Source: Clostridia bacterium (GTDB taxonomy: Bacteria; Bacillota; Clostridia; Christensenellales; Aristaeellaceae). From it: 46,872 nt of DNA. Location of the stretch: the NCBI GenBank assembly GCA_024404245.1, contig JAKSQH010000006.1:1-46872 (forward strand), in the 5' to 3' direction. The stretch's first letter is position 1. Each line of letters opens with the position of its first letter. The notes beneath the pieces were generated by a model, which was given only the letters and a program-made list of their open reading frames with translations, searched no databases and was not told where the DNA came from. Positions 16,684 to 24,099 of this stretch are shown one piece after another. A program made the position numbers and the translations under genes.

Positions 16684-18952
16684 CTTTTGTCAGCTCCCGC
16701 AGAATCCGTATAGCGGCCTGTTTGCCGTTTGTGCCGATTTCACCCGCCGGCCCGGCACAGGACGGGCAACCGCATTCGCACGTGCAGTCCGTGACGATCT
16801 GAAGCGCCTTTTCCAACAGCAGTGAACGCATTCCGAAAGCCTTGTCGGACAGACCGATGCCGCCGGGACAGTTATCATAGATAATTACGGTCGGTTTGTC
16901 CGTAATCGGACTGCGTACCTGATACTGCACCGCGATATCCTGCGGCGCGCACATCAGATACAGGGGGCATACGATACGCAGCAGATTCGCTACGCCCAGC
17001 ATACCGTTTTTCAACGCGTCGCCCGTGAATGAAGCGCAGAGTTCATCCGGCAGCGTCCACCACATCGCTGTGGTATGCATGTCCGTTTCCGGCAGACGCA
17101 CAGGACCGAAGCCGAGTGTTTCATGCGTGTCGAAACGGATTTTCTTGAACATGGTGACCAGCGCGGTAACCTTGACTTCACCCAACGCGCAGACACCGCC
17201 GCCCGGAACCGGTTTTTCCTCTGCGATATCCAGCAGACTCAGGGAAACATTCAGATCCGCGTCCGTGTAGTATCCGGCTTCCGTCTGCCGGATATAAGCC
17301 TTGCACGCGTCAAAGTCCAGCTTTTCAACCTGATACAGTTTCGCCTCATGCATATAGATCGCGTTTTCATGGAGCAGCATGGGCGCGGTAAAGCGGTCCA
17401 TTTCACCGATAACGCGGTGACGCGCCGGATCGGTGATGTCTATGATCACAAAGTTTTCGCTCGTCGCCGAGCGCAGGGAGATTTCCGACGCCGGGAAATC
17501 CTCCGCCGACCAGTGATACTTGCCGCCCACGTGATGCAGGATATTCTGTTCCGAAAGATATTCCAGCAGCTCGCCGGGTGAAGGGGCGTTGCCGAAATCC
17601 TCATCATCACGGAAAGGAAGCTCGAACGCGGCACACTTGAAATGGTTCAGCAGAATATACAGGTTATCCGGATTCAGCAGCGCGTTCTCCGGTGACTGAC
17701 GGAGAAAATAATCCGGGTGGTTCACAATGTACTGATCCAGTGCCGAGGAGGACGCGATAAAGAATACGATGCTTGTGCTCCTGCGACGGCCGGCGCGCCC
17801 GGCCTGCTGCCAGGCCGCGGCGATTGTGCCCGGATAGCCGCACAGCACGCACGCGTCCAGCGAGCCGATATCGACACCCAGTTCCAACGCGTTTGTGGAA
17901 ACAACGGCGTCCACCTCGCCGTATCGCAGACCGTGCTCAATTTCCCTGCGTTCGGTGGGCAGATAACCGCCGCGGTATCCGCGCACGCGGCCGGCATTGC
18001 CGAGCGGATCGCGGACCATATCCTTCAGATATTTGGTGAGCACCTCCACGGTGAGCCTGGAGCGGGCGAAGGTGATCGCGCGGATTCCGTTTTTCAGCAG
18101 CATGCCGGATATGGACCGTGTGACCGGGATGCAGCCCTCACGGATTCCCAGCTGCCTGTTGACAACGGGCGGATTGTAAAACACGAAGTGCCGTTCGCCC
18201 ATCGGCGCGCCGTTGTCATCAATCAGCGTGACGGGACGGCCTGTAAGTGTGGACGCGAGCTCCGCCGGGTTGGCAATGGTCGCGGAGCAGAGTATGTACT
18301 GCGGCCGGCTGCCGTAAAACTCACACAGACGGGTGAGACGGCGGAGCACGTTGGCCAGGTTCGACCCGAAAACACCGCGGTACGTGTGAATCTCATCCAC
18401 AACGATATATTTCAGATTTTCAAAAAGCTTGACCCATTTTGTGTGATGGGGCAGAATGCCGGAATGCAGCATATCCGGATTTGTTACGACAATATGCCCG
18501 GCCTGGCGTACCGCTTTGCGCGCCGCGGAGGGCGTATCACCGTCATAGGTGCAGGTTTTGATATCAACGCCGAGATCGCCGATCATTTCATACAGTTCGC
18601 TGACCTGATCCGCCGAAAGCGCCTTTGTGGGGAAAAGATAAAGCGCGCGCGCGTCCGGATCGCGGAGAATCGCTGACAGAACGGGCAGATTGTAGCACAT
18701 GGTCTTGCCGCTCGCGGTCGGGGTGACGATGACTGTGTCCTCGCCGCGCAGCGTCGCCTCAATACTGTGTGCCTGATGCGTGTACAGCTGATGGATGCCG
18801 CGCTTCTGCAACACGGGCAGAAGACGCGCGTCCAGCGAATCGGGGAAAGGTACGGTACGCGCTTCGCGCGCGGGCTGCACTTCCCAGCGCACCACATTCT
18901 GCATGAAGTTTTCATCATTGCGGAGCCTGTCCGCCAATTGCGTTACGTTCAT
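16667..18952 (-). CDS. mrfA: MrfA (YprA)-type DEAD/DEAH-box helicase with DUF1998 domain
   Basis: 761 residues, the usual length. In B. subtilis MrfA is a 3'-5' DNA helicase needed for repair of mitomycin C damage without UvrABC. Motifs: Walker A TPTASGKT (residues about 77-84), DEIH (186-189), SATIANP, and in domain 2 ALELGVDIG and QQAGRAGRR. The C-terminal DUF1998 region ends in a cysteine cluster (five Cys within residues 723-732, CTCECGCPSC), probably a metal site. A good GGAGGG site precedes the ATG. It overlaps mrfB and follows the hydrolase gene by 18 bases. Confidence 0.92.
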   Translation of the reverse strand: MNVTQLADRLRNDENFMQNVVRWEVQPAREARTVPFPDSLDARLLPVLQKRGIHQLYTHQAHSIEATLRGEDTVIVTPTASGKTMCYNLPVLSAILRDPDARALYLFPTKALSADQVSELYEMIGDLGVDIKTCTYDGDTPSAARKAVRQAGHIVVTNPDMLHSGILPHHTKWVKLFENLKYIVVDEIHTYRGVFGSNLANVLRRLTRLCEFYGSRPQYILCSATIANPAELASTLTGRPVTLIDDNGAPMGERHFVFYNPPVVNRQLGIREGCIPVTRSISGMLLKNGIRAITFARSRLTVEVLTKYLKDMVRDPLGNAGRVRGYRGGYLPTERREIEHGLRYGEVDAVVSTNALELGVDIGSLDACVLCGYPGTIAAAWQQAGRAGRRRSTSIVFFIASSSALDQYIVNHPDYFLRQSPENALLNPDNLYILLNHFKCAAFELPFRDDEDFGNAPSPGELLEYLSEQNILHHVGGKYHWSAEDFPASEISLRSATSENFVIIDITDPARHRVIGEMDRFTAPMLLHENAIYMHEAKLYQVEKLDFDACKAYIRQTEAGYYTDADLNVSLSLLDIAEEKPVPGGGVCALGEVKVTALVTMFKKIRFDTHETLGFGPVRLPETDMHTTAMWWTLPDELCASFTGDALKNGMLGVANLLRIVCPLYLMCAPQDIAVQYQVRSPITDKPTVIIYDNCPGGIGLSDKAFGMRSLLLEKALQIVTDCTCECGCPSCAGPAGEIGTNGKQAAIRILRELTKDEPAR

Positions 18953-18970
18953 GATGTCAGCCCTCCGGAA

Positions 18971-19759
18971 TCAGACGCCGAAGCCGTGTGTGAGCAGAAA
19001 ACGGCAGCAGTCCGTACCCCAGCCGGACGCAGGCGGCAGTTCGGACCCCAGCCCGATGCCGTGATGACCGCGGGGATAGATATGCAGTTCAAAGAGGATG
19101 CCGTGATCCGCCAGTGCTTTCGCGAGCAGGAGCGAATTCTGCGGCGGTACGCTTCCGTCTTCGGAGGTGTGCCAGATGAAAGCGGGCGGTGTTTCGTCCG
19201 TCACGTTCAGTTCGGCGGAAAAACGGCTGAGCAGCCGCGGGTTATCCTTTTCGGTGCCGAGCAGGTTGTTCCTTGAACCGGCGTGGGTATACCGGCCCAT
19301 TGACACAACCGCGTAACAGGGGATGAACGCGTCCGGCCGTGAGGAAAGGCGCTCAGCCGGATCGTCGCTGTCCGGATTCCCTCTGTCCCACAGTACGGCG
19401 GAGGCGCAGCAGAGATTGCCGCCGGCGGAAAAACCGAGAACGGCGACTTTTTCATAGCCGGCAAGACGCAATACACGCACCGCGCGCTGCACATCCGCCA
19501 GCGGCGCCTCGCAGTGGCAGGGCGCGACCCGGTAATCCAGCACATAGGCCGCAATACCCTGCGCGTTCAGCATACGCGCGACCGGATCCCCTTCGTGCGG
19601 GGCTTTGTACGCGTAACCGCCGCCCGGAAGCACGACCACGGCGCCGCGCGCGCCTTCCGTCGGGAACGCCTTCAGGGACGGCTGCGCCTGGTCCGGACTG
19701 TATTCGCTGTATGGCGCGGTGCCCGGCCAGAGCATGATGATTTCATCCTGTTTATACAT
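18971..19759 (-). CDS. Alpha/beta hydrolase, acetyl-esterase-like
   Basis: 262 residues. The oxyanion region VVLPGGGYAYKAPHEGDPVA and the nucleophile box VLGFSAGGNL are typical of BD-FAE / acetylxylan-esterase-like hydrolases; the likely acid is the Asp in TSEDGSVPP and the base the His in RGHHGIGLG. Such enzymes remove acetyl groups from sugars or xylan fragments, but the substrate cannot be read here. No signal peptide, so cytoplasmic. The start could also be the ATG at 19735. It lies 7 bases after the DUF1643 gene. Confidence 0.82.
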   Translation of the reverse strand: MYKQDEIIMLWPGTAPYSEYSPDQAQPSLKAFPTEGARGAVVVLPGGGYAYKAPHEGDPVARMLNAQGIAAYVLDYRVAPCHCEAPLADVQRAVRVLRLAGYEKVAVLGFSAGGNLCCASAVLWDRGNPDSDDPAERLSSRPDAFIPCYAVVSMGRYTHAGSRNNLLGTEKDNPRLLSRFSAELNVTDETPPAFIWHTSEDGSVPPQNSLLLAKALADHGILFELHIYPRGHHGIGLGSELPPASGWGTDCCRFLLTHGFGV

Positions 19760-19766
19760 AAATATG

Positions 19767-20393
19767 TTATCGCATCCTTTCGATCAGCGTTTCACAGTAT
19801 GATTCCACATCGAACGGGTCAAGCGGGGAGTCCGCTTTCAGATACAGCGGGTGATGGGGATGCCCCGCTTTGCTGCGCGCCCCGGCGGTGACCCAGCGCG
19901 CGTTGTGACCGATGCCGACACGCGCCATATCAAGCACGCAGCGCGGCAGATAGTTCCGCTTTTCAATGACCGCCCCCCAGGCTGCCCAGATGACCGGCTG
20001 CACGGTCAGCGTACCGAGAAGCCAGTCAAACGCGCTGAGGTTTTCGCGGCAGAGAACGGGGTTCGGTTCCTTTTCCATATCATCCGGTACCGTAGCGCGC
20101 TGCGCGTATACATTGAACATGACAAAACTGTCAAACCCGTTGAAGGCGGCGACACGCTGCGCGCTTTTCAGCGTGTTGTCCAGCCTGCCGGGTGCCGCGG
20201 TGGAAGGGTTGACACCGACGCAGATCAGCGGGCGCGATCCCCTGGTGCCGAGAATATAACGGTATTCGGAATAGTGATCCGGCACATAGATCCAGGCATC
20301 CCGGTCATAAGGTTCGTCAAAGGTCGGCCGGAGCGCGTCTTCAAACAGCAGCACACCGGCTTCCGCGGTGGTACACGCAGGGATATGTTTCAT
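19767..20393 (-). CDS. DUF1643 domain protein
   Basis: 208 residues. The block RYILGTRGSRPLICVGVNPS followed by RAAFNGFDSFVMFNVYAQRA-type sequence (here RVAAFNGFDSFVMFNVYAQR) is characteristic of DUF1643, a family of unknown function. NPSTA and VYAQRAT are the best conserved parts. No membrane segment is seen. GGAGGG lies 6 bases before the ATG. It is the first gene of the minus-strand unit that runs through mrfAB to lepB, and a possible promoter lies in the large divergent intergenic region. Confidence 0.85.
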   Translation of the reverse strand: MKHIPACTTAEAGVLLFEDALRPTFDEPYDRDAWIYVPDHYSEYRYILGTRGSRPLICVGVNPSTAAPGRLDNTLKSAQRVAAFNGFDSFVMFNVYAQRATVPDDMEKEPNPVLCRENLSAFDWLLGTLTVQPVIWAAWGAVIEKRNYLPRCVLDMARVGIGHNARWVTAGARSKAGHPHHPLYLKADSPLDPFDVESYCETLIERMR

Positions 20394-20504
20394 GAATTAC
20401 CCTCCGGCTGTAAAAAATAATTCCGGCGTTAATTAACGGTTACGTAAAAAATTCATTTCGCCGTAAAATTCTGAACACTTGATGCTGTGTATCCGAATAC
20501 GCAT

Positions 20505-20533
20505 ATTCTACCATACGTGGGACGAACGGTAAA
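20505..20533 (-). promoter_or_regulatory. Possible promoter for the DUF1643-mrfAB-lepB operon
   Basis: On the minus strand, TTTACC (complement of 20528-20533) and TAGAAT (complement of 20505-20510) are 17 bases apart. The -35 match is weak (four of six). Its -35 overlaps the first direct repeat. Confidence 0.4.
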
Positions 20534-20605
20534 GGGTAATACTTTTGTAAAAAGATTATGTTCGGCGTATGTCCGAAAAGGTCACAAAGAGTAACAGATT
20601 TGTAA
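20531..20605. repeat. Two 20-base direct repeats upstream of the exported-protein promoter
   Basis: Copies at 20531-20550 (AAAGGGTAATACTTTTGTAA) and 20586-20605 (AAAGAGTAACAGATTTGTAA) match at 16 of 20 positions and start 55 bases apart. They sit upstream of the TTGACA at 20628, a usual place for activator sites. Confidence 0.55.
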
Positions 20606-20655
20606 GGATATCAAGGCTCCGGAACTATTGACAGACATGGTTCCGGCGGATATCC
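20606..20655. repeat. Split inverted repeat around the exported-protein promoter
   Basis: GGATATC (20606-20612) pairs with GATATCC (20649-20655), and CCGGAAC (20619-20625) pairs with GTTCCGG (20640-20646). The centre holds the -35 element, and the right arm overlaps the -10, so it could be a DNA operator; it lies upstream of the expected transcript start. Confidence 0.5.
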
Positions 20656-20656
20656 T
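20628..20656 (+). promoter_or_regulatory. Strong sigma-A promoter for the exported basic protein
   Basis: A perfect TTGACA (20628-20633) and TATCCT (20651-20656) are 17 bases apart. The expected start is near 20663, giving a leader of about 49 bases that ends in a CGGAGGT ribosome-binding site. Confidence 0.82.
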
Positions 20657-20711
20657 TAATTACACCGAGCAAAAAATTTGCCAAATCCAAAATTGTCGGA
20701 GGTAAAGCAAA

Positions 20712-21491
20712 ATGAAGAAAACCATAATGTCACGTATCCTGACCGCGCTGCTGGCCGCTCTGCTGCTGGTGACCGCGATCGCTCCTATTTCCGCGAGCGC
20801 TTCCTCGAAGATTAACGTAGCTCCCGTAATCACCGCTTACGGCCTGACCAAGCCTACCAAGATCACACAGGGCAACGCTTTCTCCATGCAGGGCTCTGTT
20901 TCCACGAATGCCGGCACCATCACCAAGATTACCGCGACCGTGACTGAGCGCAGCACGAACTGGGTCGCGCTGAAAGCGACCATTCAGCCGAAAACCAAGG
21001 CTGTGAACTTCCGCAACACCATTAACACGAAGGTTCCCTTCGGCAAGCTGGGTGTGGGCAACTACACGCTGAAGGTTGTCGTTACCGCGACCTGCGGCAC
21101 GAAGAGCACCACCAAGACGGTTATCAACCAGGGCTTCTCCGTTGTCGCGAAGACCCCCACGCTGACCCTGGACGGTGCCGTTTATCCCACCACGCTGAAG
21201 GTTGGCAACAAGCAGCCGATCCGCGGTATCATCTCCGTGTCCGCCTGCTCCGGCAGCAAGATCACCAAGGTAGTCGCGACTGTGAAGAACAGCAAGGGCA
21301 AGATCATGATGCAGAGCACCTTCAAGCCGAACAGGACCGTGTTTGACCTGCACTACACCGTGAACAACGAACTGACCTTCGCACTGCTGCCCGTGGGCAA
21401 CTATACCTACACGCTGACCGCCACCGCGAGCTGCGGCAAGAGCTCCATTACGAAGACTCTGCTGAATAAGTCCTTCAAAGTAACCAAGTAA
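20712..21491 (+). CDS. Exported, highly basic two-domain protein of unknown family
   Basis: 259 residues. A signal peptide (residues 1-30, ending PISASA) is followed by two related domains, about 36-145 and 149-257. Each begins with a proline and a G-x-x-x-P-T-x-x-x-x-G run and ends with a matching block: GNYTLKVVVTATCGTKS in the first, GNYTYTLTATASCGKSS in the second, then K-T and a closing SV/KV strand. This pattern suggests beta-sandwich (Ig-like) folds. The mature part has about 30 Lys/Arg against only 4 Asp/Glu, so its pI is very high. There are three Cys (128, 179, 241). Codons favour AAG, ACC and CTG, as in strongly expressed genes. It has its own promoter and terminator. I do not recognise the family; an abundant wall- or surface-associated protein is an inference. 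Confidence 0.85.
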   Translation: MKKTIMSRILTALLAALLLVTAIAPISASASSKINVAPVITAYGLTKPTKITQGNAFSMQGSVSTNAGTITKITATVTERSTNWVALKATIQPKTKAVNFRNTINTKVPFGKLGVGNYTLKVVVTATCGTKSTTKTVINQGFSVVAKTPTLTLDGAVYPTTLKVGNKQPIRGIISVSACSGSKITKVVATVKNSKGKIMMQSTFKPNRTVFDLHYTVNNELTFALLPVGNYTYTLTATASCGKSSITKTLLNKSFKVTK

Positions 21492-21519
21492 TAAGCGGAT
21501 GAGCGTCTTTCGGGACGCG

Positions 21520-21569
21520 CGCGCTGGAAAAGGCATGCCGTACGGCATGCCTTTTCCAGCGCGTTTTTT
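21520..21569 (+). terminator. Very strong terminator after the exported-protein gene
   Basis: An exact 21-bp inverted repeat (21520-21540 and 21543-21563, centre TA) is followed by six T residues (21564-21569). The inner 13 bp flanked by AAAA/TTTT could also act on the opposite strand. Confidence 0.93.
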
Positions 21570-21572
21570 GCG

Positions 21573-21722
21573 TTACGGCCGCGGGGCGAGTATAAGGGGC
21601 TTCGGTCTGCGGGCTGACCAAAGGGCTTTGTGATCGCCCTTTGGAAACCTTCGCGGCATACTTTTCCGCCGGCGTGACTTTTCTGAAGATCCGTTGCGGT
21701 TTGTTTACGGCCGCGGGGCGAG
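21573..21722. repeat. 132-base segment bounded by 18-bp direct repeats at the aroC 3' end
   Basis: The last 18 bases of aroC (minus strand; at 21705-21722) are repeated exactly at 21573-21590, 132 bases downstream of aroC. The 114 bases between are an exact multiple of three and open in the aroC frame. They contain a 9-bp hairpin CCAAAGGGC (21618-21626) / GCCCTTTGG (21636-21644). This looks like a duplication or a small inserted repeat element; no gene is supported here. Confidence 0.6.
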
Positions 21723-22778
21723 AAAGAGATCAAGAATGCCGAGCGCGGCAACGGCTTCAATGACCGGCACGGCGCGGGGCAGAATGCACGGATCGTTGCG
21801 ACCCGATAAGGTCATCACGGTCTCTTCACCTGAACGCAGGGAAACGGTTTTCTGCGGCAGACGGATCGAAGGCGTGGCACGGACGCAGCATCTGAAGATC
21901 AGGGGCGCGCCTGTGGAGATGCCGCCGAGTACACCGCCGGCATGATTTGTTTCCGGAACGATCTTTCCGTCACGCAGGACCCACGGGTCGTTGCTTTCAA
22001 GACCGGTCATCCCGGCAAAGCCGAAACCTTCACCGAAGGATACACCTTTGACGGCGGGAACGGAAAACAGCAGCCGTGAAAGTGTGCTTTCAATACTGTC
22101 AAAAAACGGTTCACCGATGCCTGCGGGAAGCCCCGTGACAGTGCATTCAATCTCGCCGCCGACGGAGTCGCCCGCGTCGGCGGCACTCAGTACCGCTTTT
22201 TCCATATCCGTGTCCAGTCCGGAACGAAGCACCGGCAGCCGCATTGTTTTCAGCCGCGCCAGGTCCTCCGGCCGGGCATGTTCAAGCGGATCATCCGCCA
22301 GACTGCCGAGGCGCGCGATATGGGCATATATCCCGATGCCGTGCTCTTCCAGATACTGCATACACAGACCGCCGGCGAAAACAAGCGGAGCTGTGAGCCG
22401 GCCGGAAACATGGCCGCCGCCCCGGTAATCCTCTGCTCCGTGATAGCGGATATGCGCGGGAAGATCCGCGTGCGACGGTCTGGGCAGATCCAGCGGACCG
22501 CTGCCTTCACCGGGGTCGGTGTTCCGGATTACAACACATAAAGGCTGACCTGTTGTATGCCCGTTCAGAACGCCGCTGAGAATCTCCGGCTCATCCGCCT
22601 CCCGGCGCGGGGACACAAGCGGACCTGTGCCGGGGGAACGCCGGGCGAGCAGCGCGCGGAGTGCTTCCGTATTGATTTCCATGCCGGCGGGAAAACCGTC
22701 CATCACAATTCCGACCGCGGGGCCGCGGCTTTGTCCGAAAAGCGAGAGACGCAGGTTTGTACCGATCATACTGCTCAT
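21705..22778 (-). CDS. aroC: Chorismate synthase
   Basis: 357 residues, normal length. AroC converts EPSP to chorismate using reduced FMN, the last common step to aromatic amino acids. Visible blocks: GTNLRLSLFGQSRGPAVGIV at the start, RPSHADLPAHIRYHGAEDYRGGG (given here as its halves RPSHADL and DYRGGGHVSGR), GVSFGEGFGFAGMTG, and the C-terminal GRNDPCILPRAVPVIEA. That last box usually reads RHDPC, so Asn replaces His here. The start at 22778 has GGAGGT 8 bases upstream and overlaps the aroA stop (ATGA). The 3' end carries the duplicated 18 bases described separately. Confidence 0.94.
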   Translation of the reverse strand: MSSMIGTNLRLSLFGQSRGPAVGIVMDGFPAGMEINTEALRALLARRSPGTGPLVSPRREADEPEILSGVLNGHTTGQPLCVVIRNTDPGEGSGPLDLPRPSHADLPAHIRYHGAEDYRGGGHVSGRLTAPLVFAGGLCMQYLEEHGIGIYAHIARLGSLADDPLEHARPEDLARLKTMRLPVLRSGLDTDMEKAVLSAADAGDSVGGEIECTVTGLPAGIGEPFFDSIESTLSRLLFSVPAVKGVSFGEGFGFAGMTGLESNDPWVLRDGKIVPETNHAGGVLGGISTGAPLIFRCCVRATPSIRLPQKTVSLRSGEETVMTLSGRNDPCILPRAVPVIEAVAALGILDLFLAPRP

Positions 22779-23959
22779 GATATTCTACCTCCGAGTGCCT
22801 GCCATTCTTCAATGAAGCCGGGCCAGGATCTTGCGACACGGTCCGCGTGCAGGACGGTAACCGGCTCGCGGCAGCGTGTGGACGCCAGTGCCGCGGCCAT
22901 GATCATGCGATGGTCACCAGCGCAGTCCGGCATAACGCCGCCGCTGTATTCCTCCGTGCCCTCAATGGTGATTGCATCGCCGTCCGCACGGGCATATCCG
23001 CCGAGAGTGCGAATCATGTCCGTGATGCCGGTAAGCCTGTCACTTTCCTTGAAACGAAGGCGTCCGCAACCGGTGAGGATATGCGTGCCGGGCTGCAGAC
23101 CGAGCGTCACGGCGAGCACCGGCGCGAGATCCGGGCAGGAGGACAGGTCATACGGGCCTGATGAATCCAGCAGGTCCGAAATCACGCTGTCCGGCTGATA
23201 AGTATGCTCCGGCAGGTCAGCGGTCACCTCATGCCCGAGGGAACGCAGACAAACGATCAGCGCGGCGGCGGAACAGTCCGCCTCGGCGGTTACATCAAAC
23301 GGCCGGAAGGGAGTACCGCCGTGAACGCGCCACGTGAAAGGCGCCAGACGCTCCGGAGAAACACCCGCGTCCGTAAGCGCCTGTTCTGTCATCCGGATAT
23401 AGCCGGCGGATACCGGCGTGGCTCCGGCGTCCAGCACGGATTCACCCGGAACGTGGGAAAGCGCTGTCAGAAGCCCTGAAACGAACTGCCCGGAAACAGA
23501 CGCGTCCACATGATAATGACCCGCGGACAGGCTGCCGCGAACCGTGATCCTGTTTCCGTCACGCGTGACGCGCATATCCCTGAGGCAATCGGTATACCCG
23601 TTCAGAGGACGGTCCGCCAGACGGCCGGACGCGGTCAGCCCGGCGCCTCCGCAAAGCGCGAGGCAGACGGGCAGCAGCAACCGCAGCGCGGTGGCGCTTT
23701 CGCCGCAGTACAACTCCGGCGTCCGAGGGAAAACGGCGGGTCCGCTCAGATGAAGGTCATCACCGTGCCGGACGGTGCGCGCGCCCAGTGTTTCGAGCGC
23801 GCGGAGCATGACGGATGTATCCTCGGAAAGCACGCATGACCGGATGACCGATTCCTCCGGACAAAGGGCGGCACAGATCAGGCGGCGGTGAATATCCGAC
23901 TTGGAACGCGGAAGACACGCGTGCCCTCTCAGTTCAGACGGGTGAAAGGTTAATGTCAC
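22775..23959 (-). CDS. aroA: 3-phosphoshikimate 1-carboxyvinyltransferase (EPSP synthase)
   Basis: 394 residues, slightly short for the family (about 420-430). AroA joins phosphoenolpyruvate to shikimate-3-phosphate. Motifs: LPRSKSDIHRRL near the N-terminus, CGESATALRLLLPV, ADRPLNGY, GQFVSGLLTAL, ADCSAAALIV, and LRFKESDRLTGI. The start codon is GTG at 23957-23959: an in-frame TGA lies just upstream, so no earlier start is possible; GGAG is about 11 bases before. It precedes aroC with a four-base overlap; together they form a two-gene aromatic operon. Confidence 0.93.
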   Translation of the reverse strand: MTLTFHPSELRGHACLPRSKSDIHRRLICAALCPEESVIRSCVLSEDTSVMLRALETLGARTVRHGDDLHLSGPAVFPRTPELYCGESATALRLLLPVCLALCGGAGLTASGRLADRPLNGYTDCLRDMRVTRDGNRITVRGSLSAGHYHVDASVSGQFVSGLLTALSHVPGESVLDAGATPVSAGYIRMTEQALTDAGVSPERLAPFTWRVHGGTPFRPFDVTAEADCSAAALIVCLRSLGHEVTADLPEHTYQPDSVISDLLDSSGPYDLSSCPDLAPVLAVTLGLQPGTHILTGCGRLRFKESDRLTGITDMIRTLGGYARADGDAITIEGTEEYSGGVMPDCAGDHRMIMAAALASTRCREPVTVLHADRVARSWPGFIEEWQALGGRIS

Positions 23960-23982
23960 GTTTCATTCATCTCCATGGGGTC

Positions 23983-24011
23983 ATTGTAACCCCGGAAAGC
24001 GTAAAACGCAA
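23983..24011 (-). promoter_or_regulatory. Promoter for the aroA-aroC operon
   Basis: On the minus strand TTGCGT (complement of 24006-24011) and TACAAT (complement of 23983-23988) are 17 bases apart, and the GTG start follows about 23 bases later. Confidence 0.65.
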
Positions 24012-24041
24012 GCCGCGGAAGCGCCCGAAACGCATGCATGC

Positions 24042-24070
24042 TTGCAATTCGGGCAAATATAGGATAAAAT
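24042..24070 (+). promoter_or_regulatory. Promoter for the DUF2232-rplI-dnaB unit
   Basis: TTGCAA (24042-24047) and TAAAAT (24065-24070) are 17 bases apart; the ATG follows 29 bases later with a strong GGGAGGTGA site. It is divergent from the aroA promoter. Confidence 0.7.
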
Positions 24071-24099
24071 AGAGTGAATAAGTATCGGGAGGTGACGGA

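Larger units (their letters stand above)
20394..20711. promoter_or_regulatory. Divergent intergenic region with repeats and promoters
   Basis: This 318-base AT-richer stretch separates DUF1643 (-) from the exported-protein gene (+) and holds no credible gene. It contains a promoter on each strand, two 20-base direct repeats, a split inverted repeat over the plus promoter, and a short TTCGG/CCGAA hairpin at about 20561-20576. Each main element is listed separately. Confidence 0.6.
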
